Part shown: piece after piece, positions 16,701 to 22,939 of the stretch
Position numbering within the stretch: the stretch's first letter is position 1
How the letters are laid out: every line of letters begins with the position of its first letter
Source: a virus
DNA length: 25,579 nt
IMG/VR virus record: IMGVR_UViG_3300034190_000938
Coordinates: 1 to 25,579 of that record
Reading direction: 5' to 3' (one strand)
Notes under the pieces: model-generated
What the model was told of the DNA's origin: nothing
Database searches by the model: none
Seen by the model: only the letters and a program-made list of their open reading frames with translations
Position numbers and translations under genes: made by a program

Positions 16701-18357
16701 GTAAAGTTAATGCAGTGTTACCAGAAAAATCGCTATGAGCAGGAGCTTTAAGTGCAGCGTAGTGTGCGTTGCTAGACTCACAATACAATCTAAGTTCTGA
16801 TTGTGACCCAGTGTTTTTAAGATCAATAACTCCACCCTCAACTGTAAGATCATCACCCACAGAAATATCACCTGTAACAGTTAGAGAATCTACAAAGGCA
16901 TCTTTAAATCTAACACCAGTTGTGCCTAAGTCTACATCACTATCTGTTTGCGGCCCAAAGACTCCATCTGCAACAAATACTTGTTCTGCATTGGCTGCAT
17001 AAAAATGTATCTCGTCAGCAGTCTCAAAATCTATTTTTGTTTGATCGTCTTCTCCGATCTTGATGTCTGTTGCAAGTAAACTGGTTATACCTGTTTGAGC
17101 TGCATCAACACTAATTACAGAACTAGATGCAGATAAACCTGTGCCTGCAAATAAATTAGCAAGAGATGCTATGGTTGTTAATTGTTCTGTAGATCCATCA
17201 GAATCTAGTGTAGCAAGTTTATCACCGTTTGCAGGAGTAACGTCACTTAACTCAGATAAGTCAAGAGTTAAAGTTACATCACCTGATGAGCCACCCCCAC
17301 TAAGACCTACACCTGCAGTTACAGCAGTAATATCGCCTGCTGCTAAATATGTTGTCAAATCAGAAGCAGGTATTTGTTTTGTAGTAGTGCCATCAATTAT
17401 AATAAAAGCATCATCGTCTGCAATAGTAATAGATGAAGTTGATTTAGCTGATCCATCAAGTAAATTGATTTCGCCTGCAGTAGATGTTACTCCATCAAGA
17501 ATGTTAAGCTCTGCAGTGGTGGATGTTACTCCGTCTAATATGTTAAGCTCGGCTGCAGTAGATGTCACCCCATCTAATATATTAAGTTCTGCTGCAGTAG
17601 ATGTAATTGATGTGCCTGCTATTTGTAAGGTTGTAGCGTTTACTTCTCCACTAGATCCATACACAACTGCTTTGCTGTTTACGATTGTTCCTGCACTTGA
17701 CCCATCAACTAGATTTAATTCTGCAGTAGTAGACGTTACCCCATCTAAGATATTAAGTTCGGCCGCAGTAGATGTTACACCATCTAATATATTTAGTTCT
17801 GCAGTGGTTGCAGTTACACCATCTAATATATTTAGTTCTGCAGTTGTTACTGTAGCACCATCTAATATTTCAAGCTCTGCTTCAGATATACCTGCACTAC
17901 CTATCGTCAATGTTCCTGATATATCTACGTTACCGTTTATATCTACAGTTGTTGCAGCAATTTGTATTTCTGTGTCTGCTACTAAGTCTAATTGTCCATC
18001 GGTAGATGAATTGATGTATATTGCTGTGTCTCTAAATTGTAGCTTCTCTGTAGAAGCAATAAGTATGTCGTCACTAAACTCAAAGTAGTCCTCATCTTCC
18101 ATCCATTTTAGTACACCATCTGATGTTTCACCATCAAAGGTTATTGTTATATCTGTTCCTGCTGTCCCTGCACCAAACGTAAGAGTGTTGCCTAACAGTT
18201 TTGTTATAGGGCCACCTTCGTTGGCTGTGCCATCGTGGGTGTGTCCTGTGCTTGCTTGAAAGGCTGCTAATAACTGATTAAACTCATCATTGGTATGAGC
18301 TGCAGTTATTACGTCTCCGTCAGTGTATGAAGACTGTCTAGTGTATGTATCTCCCAT
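13714..18357 (-). CDS. Long tail fibre with about 28 copies of a 13-residue motif, 1547 aa
   Basis: The N-terminus (residues about 1-60, YTDGDVITAAHTNDEFNQLL and HTHDGTANEGGP) is the type found on marine phage tail fibres, presumably the virion-attaching end. The body is beta-rich with clusters of the motif TAELNILDGVTST. These fall at roughly residues 159-217, 249-302, 579-647, 941-997, 1057-1091, 1281-1306 and 1339-1402, with beta segments between them (for example TGELDAATLDISGNADIDG, present twice). The last ~100 residues form a globular-looking end with TLTLSNPAEGQSGTIMLINS. Such repeats build trimeric fibre shafts in known phage fibres, and host binding is inferred. The ATG directly follows the TAA of the nozzle gene. 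The frame is intact through all the repeats. Confidence 0.85.
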   Translation of the reverse strand: MGDTYTRQSSYTDGDVITAAHTNDEFNQLLAAFQASTGHTHDGTANEGGPITKLLGNTLTFGAGTAGTDITITFDGETSDGVLKWMEDEDYFEFSDDILIASTEKLQFRDTAIYINSSTDGQLDLVADTEIQIAATTVDINGNVDISGTLTIGSAGISEAELEILDGATVTTAELNILDGVTATTAELNILDGVTSTAAELNILDGVTSTTAELNLVDGSSAGTIVNSKAVVYGSSGEVNATTLQIAGTSITSTAAELNILDGVTSTAAELNILDGVTSTTAELNILDGVTSTAGEINLLDGSAKSTSSITIADDDAFIIIDGTTTKQIPASDLTTYLAAGDITAVTAGVGLSGGGSSGDVTLTLDLSELSDVTPANGDKLATLDSDGSTEQLTTIASLANLFAGTGLSASSSVISVDAAQTGITSLLATDIKIGEDDQTKIDFETADEIHFYAANAEQVFVADGVFGPQTDSDVDLGTTGVRFKDAFVDSLTVTGDISVGDDLTVEGGVIDLKNTGSQSELRLYCESSNAHYAALKAPAHSDFSGNTALTLPAVTDTLVGLAATQTLTNKTLTSPKINENVAVTATATELNLLDGVTATTAELNILDGVTSTAAELNILDGVTSTTAELNILDGVTSTAAELNLVDGITAGTVSASKAVIADSNKDVSGFRNLSITGDLTVAGDDITMGTNTAGNLLVADGTNFNSIAVGDLAEISTVANDDVFIAVDTDTGGLKKITRSTIVSGLAVSGTGLDNIVEDTTPQLGGNLDVNGNNITGSTLTLDSAGDIILDADGTDITLKDGGTTFGNFKNSSGELVIQSGSTPTTAMTFSGANVTLAGNLTVSGTTTTVNSNTVNIGDHNIVLDSDNSTSAVINGAGITIEGGSGDDATFTYNTTGPKFELKLGSSHEDLQVDQLIAASLDISGNVDVDGTLETDALSIASTTVTATAAELNIMDGVTATTAELNIMDGVTATTAELNILDGVTASAADINLIDGITNGTVIASKAIITDSNKDISGGRNITITGELDAATLDISGNADIDGTLETDALSINGTVVTSTAAELNILDGVTSTAAELNILDGATVVVGEINALDLGSTAVGTAIASKAVILDANKDYTGIRNFTITGELDAATLDISGNADIDGTLEADAITVNGTALATFIRDTVGNNMVSSNTETGITVSYDTTNDNLDFVVNASQTGLTSITNTSLVIGRDADNDIDFATDNNIIFRAGAADQIKLQDGALLPVTDDDVDLGSSSLQFKNGFFDGTLETDALSINGTTVTSTAAELNILDGVTSTTAELNLVDGSSAGTIVNSKAVVYGSSGEVNATTLQIGGTSITSTAAELNILDGVTSTAAELNILDGVTATAAELNILDGVTSTTAELNILDGVTSTAAELNLVDGITAGTISASKAVIVDSNKDVTGFRNVTTTGDVTVGDDASVAGRATGNQETDNDGNFDLATANFFKCTPSGNFTLTLSNPAEGQSGTIMLINSGGHTVSAHASLAINADILTALSTAGTYMLSYYCSASSGDNTILVGATGALT
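14150..14340 (-). repeat. Tandem 39-bp coding repeats, C-terminal cluster of the tail fibre
   Basis: Five contiguous units of about 39 bp, each encoding a (T/A)AELN(I/L)(L/V)DG(V/I)T-type 13-mer, are visible from 14150 to 14340. Further clusters lie at 14440-14515, 15085-15185, 15365-15535, 16415-16620, 17450-17610 and 17705-17880. Units differ mainly at third codon positions. There are no spacers, so this is not a CRISPR array. Confidence 0.9.
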
Positions 18358-20136
18358 TTATCTTCTTGCTCCTAATTGATATTCTAACTGAAATCCTTTT
18401 AGTGAATAAGGTGCAGTTACTCCCCCATCGTTTACCCTTAGTGCTACTGCGAAACCAGATCCTTCTACAGGTTGTCTAAATAAAGGTTGTGATGAACCCC
18501 CATACGTACCCTTTGTTGTTGATGTCTCACCGTATGTTGATGTTCCATATATTGCGGCCACATCTGCTGAGTCTAAAGGGTAAGCTGCAGGTCTTGCAGA
18601 TTCTTTAGATTCGTAATCATATCGAAGAAATAAATCTGCATCTATGGATGACTCTGGTGCAAAGTTTACAATTACTCTTTGCATATTTTTTCTTATACCC
18701 GGATCGTTTAAAGTAAGATCAGGACTTCTGTATCTAGCGTTTATAGCTGTACCATCAAAATCATTACCTTGTTCTTGTCTGTACACAAAACCATCACCTG
18801 ATCCGTGTATAGATATAACATTCCCTTGTTCTATAAATGTATCAGTAGCTGTTGGTCTTATACCTCGAATTTCTGAAAACTCAAAGTTTTGTCCTTTTAA
18901 AACACATATAACACCCTCTGTTAAATTTTCACCTACATCACTTTTTGTAAAAAATATTCTGTATTGTGTTTTATCAGGTATAACAATCGATGTAAATTTT
19001 GCAGCATTAGCTAAATTAAAATCAAACAAAGACTGCACATTAGAACTTATAGTACCCAACTCAACGTCACCAATTCTTGCAGTACCTGCAATAGTACGTA
19101 ATCCATCAGGACCTAAGAATATAAGGTCACCTGCAAATTCCTGTATTGTCTGTCCGTTTATACAACCTATATCTCTTGTTACAGCCGTTATTGCAAAATT
19201 TGCTTGAGAAGTTCCTGATAATTTAAATATTCTATTTTGACAGAATATAAATAAATCTTCTCGGAAAACTTTAAGTCCTGTTATCTCATCGTCAACTCTT
19301 ATACTTCCACCACCTACAGCAACGGAAAAATTATCTTCATCAAACGGCACACTAAATACAAGCTCTTGCTTAGTCCCAGACATACCTGCATAAAACATAT
19401 GTTCTTTAAATGCTACTACAAACTTAGCACCTGCCACTGCAGGTGGAAATAAATCAGACACTAATGTTCCTACTTCGTGATCTGCTGCAACACTGCTTGA
19501 TGTTGCTCGTGTTACTCCTGTAAGAGTAGTAGATGTTTTACCTGTGTAAGTAAAAGTTTCAGCACCGATGAGTACAGAACCAGAGCTATCAAACTGAGAG
19601 GTATCAACTACTGTAATAGTGCCTGAACCTGACATACCTGTGCCTGAAGCTATCGCAGCCAACAACGTAGTTGATTGACCTGTACCTGTGCTTGCAGGAC
19701 TAACATCTGTCGCAGCAAAAGATGTGTTGAACACCGTTGGAGCATTGTTACCGTCTGCAACAATAAATTTATCATTGCCGTCAAAGTTAAATCTTTCAAA
19801 CGTATATGTGCCTGCACTTGTTCGACCAGTATCTCGTTCTGTCCAACTTGATCCACCTGCATCTGCAGTAAATATTTTTTCGCCACGTGCTGCAATAACT
19901 TTTGAGTTAAAAGTTGCAACCATCAAAACCTCTTCAGCAGAAGAACTTGTTTGTGGTACAACAGCACTTACATATTTATTAAAACCATTTATTCTTCTGT
20001 AGCCACCCTCTATGTCAGGTTCAAAGTTAAGTAACTCAATGGCTTCCCCCGGTTTCATTATAAAAGTAGATTTGTCTTTAACTAATCCACCTTCACATAC
20101 AAAAGGGTAAGCACCTGTTTGGCTTAACTCTGGCAT
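18358..20136 (-). CDS. Tail nozzle / stabilisation protein, 592 aa
   Basis: The protein follows the head-tail adaptor gene (TAATG overlap at 20136) and precedes the tail fibre. This is the order adaptor-nozzle-fibre known from short-tailed phages of the P22 and SU10 kind. The start has the typical text MKPGEAIELLNFEPDIEGGY, followed by GGYRRINGFNKY. Beta-rich sequence follows (VLMVATFNSKVIAARG, ERFNFDGNDKFIVADG), consistent with a beta-propeller-like tail tube piece that forms the nozzle. Residues about 145-229 are an inserted Ser/Thr/Gly-rich module (GTITVVDTSQFDSSGS, LIGAETFTYTGKTS, LTGVTRATSS). The C-terminal half contains FKEHMFYAGM and IFLGPDGLRTIAGTA-like strands. The family assignment rests on synteny and N-terminal similarity. 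Confidence 0.75.
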   Translation of the reverse strand: MPELSQTGAYPFVCEGGLVKDKSTFIMKPGEAIELLNFEPDIEGGYRRINGFNKYVSAVVPQTSSSAEEVLMVATFNSKVIAARGEKIFTADAGGSSWTERDTGRTSAGTYTFERFNFDGNDKFIVADGNNAPTVFNTSFAATDVSPASTGTGQSTTLLAAIASGTGMSGSGTITVVDTSQFDSSGSVLIGAETFTYTGKTSTTLTGVTRATSSSVAADHEVGTLVSDLFPPAVAGAKFVVAFKEHMFYAGMSGTKQELVFSVPFDEDNFSVAVGGGSIRVDDEITGLKVFREDLFIFCQNRIFKLSGTSQANFAITAVTRDIGCINGQTIQEFAGDLIFLGPDGLRTIAGTARIGDVELGTISSNVQSLFDFNLANAAKFTSIVIPDKTQYRIFFTKSDVGENLTEGVICVLKGQNFEFSEIRGIRPTATDTFIEQGNVISIHGSGDGFVYRQEQGNDFDGTAINARYRSPDLTLNDPGIRKNMQRVIVNFAPESSIDADLFLRYDYESKESARPAAYPLDSADVAAIYGTSTYGETSTTKGTYGGSSQPLFRQPVEGSGFAVALRVNDGGVTAPYSLKGFQLEYQLGARR

Positions 20137-20822
20137 TAAACGGCTCTCATATATAACTGCTTATTAATTAACTCAACACGCATACGTTTAAGTGATTTTT
20201 CAAATTGTGCTTGTGTTAATTGTGCATTTTGTACTTCACCTCGTAAAGTAAATGCGTAATATTTTGCTCGTTCTGTTATAACTGTTTCAAATCGAGTAGG
20301 TATTATTGAAGTATCTGTTGATGCACTTAACGCTGTGTGTGTAGCGTAATAGTAATACTTTACTGTGTACGTTGATTTATCAGGCACAGGAGATAATCCT
20401 ATATTATCTTGTGGATCTTGATAAACGTATACTGGTATAGCTCTTGAATTACCAGTAGGATCTGTATCTCTTTCGTGGTAATTATCTAGATACTCGCTGT
20501 ATGTTATATATTCTAATGTAGTTTCTTTTTTATCTGATGCTTCAAGAAATGTAAAAGTATCAAAATCTACAGTTTTTGTATCTGTCGTGCTTAAAGCTGA
20601 ACGTGTGTATAAACGTGTGCCTGCAGTTGTAGTAAAAGTTTTTGCTGTGACCGTAAAGGGCCACTCGGTATCTGCGTTGATTATGTCATCTATAGCACGA
20701 TTAACGTAATCCTTTACTGCAGTTTGTATACCTCTTGATGAACTGAAAGTGCTACTTGTTAGTTCTACTTCGTTTAGATCCCGTAGTACGTTGTTTATTA
20801 GTGTTAGGTAACTGCTTGCCAT
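20136..20822 (-). CDS. Head-tail adaptor protein (SU10/P22-type), 228 aa
   Basis: The N-terminus YLTLINNVLRDLNEVELTSS, followed by VKDYVNRAIDDIINADTEWPF, is characteristic of the helical adaptor proteins that dock on the portal in marine short-tailed phages. A beta-rich middle follows (LEYITYSEYLDNYHE, DNIGLSPVPDKSTYTVKYYYY). A helical C-terminus ends the protein (ERAKYYAFTLRGEVQNAQL and RMRVELINKQ). The nozzle gene downstream supports the assignment. The start has only a weak ribosome site and lies about 70 nt inside the overlapping frame of the A10-interrupted gene. The amount of adaptor made may therefore depend on how ribosomes behave in that upstream gene (inference). Confidence 0.75.
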   Translation of the reverse strand: MASSYLTLINNVLRDLNEVELTSSTFSSSRGIQTAVKDYVNRAIDDIINADTEWPFTVTAKTFTTTAGTRLYTRSALSTTDTKTVDFDTFTFLEASDKKETTLEYITYSEYLDNYHERDTDPTGNSRAIPVYVYQDPQDNIGLSPVPDKSTYTVKYYYYATHTALSASTDTSIIPTRFETVITERAKYYAFTLRGEVQNAQLTQAQFEKSLKRMRVELINKQLYMRAV

Positions 20823-21007
20823 TTTCTAGTTTCTCATGGAGACTTCTTTTTTCTAAGTAGTCCCTTCTTTTTTGTTGAATACGGAAAGGACTATTCAGAA
20901 ATTTGTTTATGTTTTCTACTTGTTGTAAAGTAAGTAGTTTGTAGGGTTTGGTATCAGTACGTAATAATAGTCTTAAATTTTTTTTTTAACTTTATAATCT
21001 TATACAT
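20752..21007 (-). CDS. Small basic protein, 84 aa, interrupted by an A10 run (+1 frameshift or one-base indel)
   Basis: The ATG at 21005-21007 overlaps the TGA of the 79-aa gene (TGATG), a strong start signal. In that frame only 17 residues are read (MYKIIKLKKKFKTIITY) before TGA at 20954-20956. Skipping one base in the run of ten A on the coding strand (20978-20987) opens a frame to TAG at 20752-20754. The resulting product is MYKIIKLKKNLRLLLRTDTK, then PYKLLTLQQVENINKFLNSP and a Lys/Arg-rich helical end. The downstream frame has no ATG, GTG or TTG of its own near its beginning, so it needs the upstream start. Causes could be programmed ribosomal or polymerase slippage, or a homopolymer sequencing error. 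It overlaps the adaptor gene by 71 nt. Function unknown. Confidence 0.6.
20978..20987 (-). other. A10 homopolymer, candidate slippery site
   Basis: Ten A on the coding (minus) strand, read as TTA AAA AAA AAA TTT in the ATG frame, separate two coding-like frames. Loss of one A or a +1 slip joins them. Confidence 0.6.
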
Positions 21008-21246
21008 CAACTAGCTTTTTTCTTTTCAGGTTTTTCTTCCAAAGATGCTATTTCTTCTGTTACCTCTTTGGTGTTTTCTTTTACCATAGTATTAAGAAGT
21101 TTTAGTTTCTCTGTAGTTTTGATAACTTCATCTAATGCCTTGTCAATAAAATCTAACCCTGCGTTATTATTATTGATAACTGCTTGTGCAGTCTCTATTT
21201 GTAGTTTATATTGGTAAGCTAATGCTTGTGCTGCTAATGTTTTCAT
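21007..21246 (-). CDS. Small coiled-coil protein, 79 aa
   Basis: The protein is helical and highly charged: MKTLAAQALAYQYKLQIETA, an Asn-rich turn (INNNN), then K/E-rich heptad-like sequence ending EEKPEKKKAS. There is no signal peptide or membrane segment. It is the first gene after the promoter at 21266-21294 and has a strong AAAGGAG site 7 nt before its ATG. The stop overlaps the ATG of the A10-interrupted gene. As first gene of the tail module it should be well translated. A scaffold, chaperone or minor tail role is conceivable, but nothing in the sequence identifies it. Confidence 0.75.
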   Translation of the reverse strand: MKTLAAQALAYQYKLQIETAQAVINNNNAGLDFIDKALDEVIKTTEKLKLLNTMVKENTKEVTEEIASLEEKPEKKKAS

Positions 21247-21253
21247 TAAGATG

Positions 21254-21260
21254 CTCCTTT
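21254..21260 (-). promoter_or_regulatory. Ribosome binding site at the very 5' end of the tail-module transcript
   Basis: AAAGGAG on the minus strand lies 7 nt before the ATG at 21246. The expected transcription start for the promoter at 21266-21294 is about 21259, so this site would begin almost at the first transcribed base, giving a leader of only about 13 nt. Confidence 0.6.
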
Positions 21261-21265
21261 GTCCA

Positions 21266-21294
21266 ATTATACAGATAAACTACGATAATTGCAA
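21266..21294 (-). promoter_or_regulatory. Sigma70-type promoter for the tail module
   Basis: On the minus strand TTGCAA (21289-21294) is followed, after exactly 17 nt, by a perfect TATAAT (21266-21271). It lies in the 49-nt gap between the stop of the 147-aa gene and the ATG of the 79-aa gene. It would drive the adaptor, nozzle, fibre and internal protein genes using host RNA polymerase. Confidence 0.75.
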
Positions 21295-21295
21295 G

Positions 21296-21739
21296 TTAAA
21301 TCTTACCTGCCCATTTAGCTGCAAGGTACACTACAGCTACAAATCCCGTAAATGCTAATGATACTCCTACGACCCATTGCACTACTGTCATTATTTCTTC
21401 TCTTTTCTTTTGAGCTAATCTTTCTTGCTCTCTTCTAGCTTTTCTTGCTTGTGCTTGAAACTTCTGCCAATCTGCCCATAATCCGGGTCTACCTACATAA
21501 ATCATTATTTGTTTGAGTTCTTCTTCCTTTTGTCTTAGCTCTTCTAGAGCCATGAACTCTTCTAAATCACCACCTGCAATGCCTTTTGCTTTTTGTTTAT
21601 TTACTTCCTTTTCTATTTTTTCTTTAGCAAAAACAAAATCAGAAATTTGTTTACCACAACTGGCAAGTTCCTTTCCGTTGGAGACGAAACTTTTTATAAC
21701 TCCGAAAGCCGCATTGGCTGCGGCAAGCTCTGCTAACAT
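21296..21739 (-). CDS. Coiled-coil protein with C-terminal membrane anchor, 147 aa
   Basis: The N-terminus is Ala-rich (MLAELAAANAAFGVIKSFVS). A charged helical region rich in K and E follows (residues about 38-78), then a conserved-looking turn (YVGRPGLWADWQKFQAQARK, 81-100) and a basic helix. A clear hydrophobic segment ends the protein (about 117-141, VVQWVVGVSLAFTGFVAVVYL). I recognise the YVGRPGLWADWQ-type centre as recurring in marine phages, with no known function. It is placed after the lysis genes and just before the tail promoter. A lysis-linked or membrane-contact role is possible. The topology (anchor at the C-terminus) is the reverse of a usual inner-membrane spanin. AGGGG 6 nt upstream supports the ATG. 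Confidence 0.75.
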   Translation of the reverse strand: MLAELAAANAAFGVIKSFVSNGKELASCGKQISDFVFAKEKIEKEVNKQKAKGIAGGDLEEFMALEELRQKEEELKQIMIYVGRPGLWADWQKFQAQARKARREQERLAQKKREEIMTVVQWVVGVSLAFTGFVAVVYLAAKWAGKI

Positions 21740-21748
21740 GTATTCCCC

Positions 21749-21925
21749 TTACTTGTTTACTGGCTTGCAATATGCAATTATTCTTTTATCTCCTTCCTCA
21801 GAAGGTATCATTGGTTGTTTTGTTAGACGTTCAGCAAAATACAGGCATCTGTCTATATTCCGAAACCTCTGTGTTTGGTTTATTATCTTTGTTTCGAGCA
21901 TTATCACTAGAAGAAACTCTATCAT
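21749..21925 (-). CDS. Small signal-anchored protein with two cysteines, 58 aa, overlapping the Cys-rich gene
   Basis: This is a short frame between the Cys-rich gene and the 147-aa gene. The product begins MIEFLLVIML, a short hydrophobic segment that could be a signal or anchor. NIDRCLYFAERLTKQPMIPS and RIIAYCKPVNK follow, with Cys27 and Cys53 placed so that they could form a disulfide after export. I know similar C-rich 'YFAxRL...AYC' small proteins from marine phages, without a function. The overlap with the Cys-rich frame is about 95 nt in a different reading frame. There is no clear ribosome site before the ATG at 21923-21925. An alternative ATG is eight codons in, but it would remove most of the hydrophobic segment. 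TAA lies 9 nt before the next gene. Confidence 0.6.
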   Translation of the reverse strand: MIEFLLVIMLETKIINQTQRFRNIDRCLYFAERLTKQPMIPSEEGDKRIIAYCKPVNK

Positions 21926-22001
21926 TGTGATGGCAATCGCATGAACATTCTTCGCAATCGCAGTCGTAACATTCGCAAGTCTCGCATCGTTTTTTATTCA
22001 T
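21831..22001 (-). CDS. Cys-rich metallothionein-like peptide, 56 aa
   Basis: The ATG (21999-22001) lies 8 nt after the stop of the preceding gene. Residues 6-25 read CETCECYDCDCEECSCDCHH, with cysteines at 6, 9, 11, 14, 16, 19, 21 and 23 and then His-His. This is a near-regular C-x-x-C-x five-residue period, as in small metal-binding (metallothionein-like) peptides. The rest is polar and Asn/Ser-rich, ends MPVFC, and overlaps the 58-aa gene in another frame, so the functional part may be only the first 26 residues. The ribosome site is weak (GAAAAG about 11 nt upstream). Metal binding is inferred from spacing alone. It could also be a disulfide-rich or redox peptide. Confidence 0.55.
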   Translation of the reverse strand: MNKKRCETCECYDCDCEECSCDCHHNDRVSSSDNARNKDNKPNTEVSEYRQMPVFC

Positions 22002-22009
22002 TTATTAAT

Positions 22010-22183
22010 TCAACTTTTCTTTTTGTATTTTTCAACTTCTTTAAGAAATTCTACGGTTTCAGGAGGATATATTCTTGAGCTATACTTATCTGCCCTTTTT
22101 CTTCGTGTTCGTTTATCATCAAAGACATTACCTTTCTCCCCTTGATCTAATTCTACTTTTCTTGGTGGCACATATCTAATCAT
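22010..22183 (-). CDS. Small basic protein, 57 aa
   Basis: The preferred start is the ATG at 22181-22183, which overlaps the end of the lysozyme gene by 8 nt and has GGAG 6 nt upstream. A frame starting 14 codons earlier would lie deeper in the lysozyme gene without such a site. The product starts MIRYVPPRKVELDQGEKGNV. A run of basic residues follows (DKRTRRKRADKYSSR), then a short helix (PPETVEFLKEVEKYKKKS). No membrane segment, Cys or known motif is present. It is part of the lysis-region string of tiny genes. Nucleic-acid binding would fit the charge but is speculative. Confidence 0.65.
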   Translation of the reverse strand: MIRYVPPRKVELDQGEKGNVFDDKRTRRKRADKYSSRIYPPETVEFLKEVEKYKKKS

Positions 22184-22664
22184 TCCATTCTCCGTGTTCC
22201 ATAGTTTTTGATAAATTATCTGCACGTTTGCCTACCTGCTTTGCCCAACGAGAATTAAGCATCTCGGCTGCAGCCCATTCAAAGTCCTGTCTCTCTATAG
22301 CTTCCCACATCTTTTTAAACTTCATAAGACGTGGTATACCTAAATTAAATCCCATATCTACAAGACACATCTGTCTTGCTTCGTCAAGTTCCATTACGAG
22401 TGGCTTTTGTTTGACGAGTTCTTGTTCTACAATATCGATGTCATTGTTGCAAAGATAGTAGGCTTCTTCTTTAGTTAAGCCATCAGATATAATCTCGTCA
22501 AGTGTTTTGTTCATGTGCATAAGTTCGTAATCATCTATACCACGACCCTCAAGATTACGCCCGATGCCAATCGTGCTTATGCCCAAAGAATCTTTGTAAG
22601 GCTCTAGTACGAGTCCCTCGTGTTGAGCTATTTTTTCAACTAATGTATCTCTATCGTACTTCAT
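22176..22664 (-). CDS. Endolysin: T4-type lysozyme (glycoside hydrolase family 24)
   Basis: The enzyme hydrolyses the N-acetylmuramic acid to N-acetylglucosamine bond of peptidoglycan to release progeny. The catalytic region is plain. HEG contains Glu16, PYKDSLG contains Asp25, and STIGIGRN contains Thr31. The spacings of 9 and 6 are the same as Glu11, Asp20 and Thr26 of T4 lysozyme. Later the typical helical lobe is seen (DMGFNLGIPRLMKFKKMWEA; AAAEMLNSRWAKQVGKRA). At 162 residues it is a full-length single-domain enzyme with no signal peptide, so it needs a holin to reach the wall. The 130-aa holin candidate lies three genes upstream. The start is coupled to the 92-aa gene by ATGA. Confidence 0.93.
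   Translation of the reverse strand: MKYDRDTLVEKIAQHEGLVLEPYKDSLGISTIGIGRNLEGRGIDDYELMHMNKTLDEIISDGLTKEEAYYLCNNDIDIVEQELVKQKPLVMELDEARQMCLVDMGFNLGIPRLMKFKKMWEAIERQDFEWAAAEMLNSRWAKQVGKRADNLSKTMEHGEWND
22190..22193 (-). promoter_or_regulatory. Ribosome binding site inside the lysozyme gene
   Basis: GGAG on the minus strand, 6 nt before the ATG at 22181-22183. It decides the shorter 57-aa start over the upstream in-frame ATG at 22225. Confidence 0.6.
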
Positions 22665-22939
22665 ACCATCTCTGCCTTTCTACCTCGATGTATTCTTCCA
22701 CCTGTCGCTGCTGATGCTCTTTTTTTACCTGATGCAGTTACAGACCACTTAACAGCTTTAGGACCTGTCTTTTTCTTTGCTTCCTGCTTACTTATTCTAC
22801 TTGCAACCTTTGCAGGTCTACATGCAGGATAAGGTCTAGACTTTTTTTCTTTACCAGATCGACCACACTTCTTGCCAGTTTTAACGTCACGCCAATCTTC
22901 TTTAAACCACTTTGTTAATCCCCCTTCTGGTTTGCCCAT
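22661..22939 (-). CDS. Small basic protein, GLTKWFKEDW family, 92 aa
   Basis: The N-terminus reads GGLTKWFKEDWRDVKTGKKC, then GRSGKEKKSRPYPACRP. This is a conserved signature I know from small proteins of phages and large algal viruses (I believe DUF5872). Conserved Trp, Cys and Gly-Arg positions suggest a compact, possibly metal- or nucleic-acid-binding fold, but no function is known to me. The C-terminal half is Lys/Arg/Ala-rich (KKKTGPKAVKW, ASGKKRASAATGGRIHRG). The start overlaps the stop of the 53-aa gene (TAATG), and the end overlaps the lysozyme start. It is one of several lysine-rich small proteins in this block. Confidence 0.8.
   Translation of the reverse strand: MGKPEGGLTKWFKEDWRDVKTGKKCGRSGKEKKSRPYPACRPAKVASRISKQEAKKKTGPKAVKWSVTASGKKRASAATGGRIHRGRKAEMV

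Noticed and set aside
14150-17880. Regular ~39-bp repeats as a CRISPR array
   Set aside because: Units are contiguous and in frame, encode one peptide motif, and have no unique spacers or cas genes nearby.
14093-18088. Long open frames on the plus strand opposite the tail fibre
   Set aside because: They mirror the 13-residue repeats of the minus-strand gene in antisense, have no ribosome sites, and show only the repetitive shadow composition.
22184-22225. Longer start for the 57-aa protein
   Set aside because: The ATG at 22183 has GGAG at 6 nt and a short overlap with the lysozyme stop, while the upstream ATG has no such signal.
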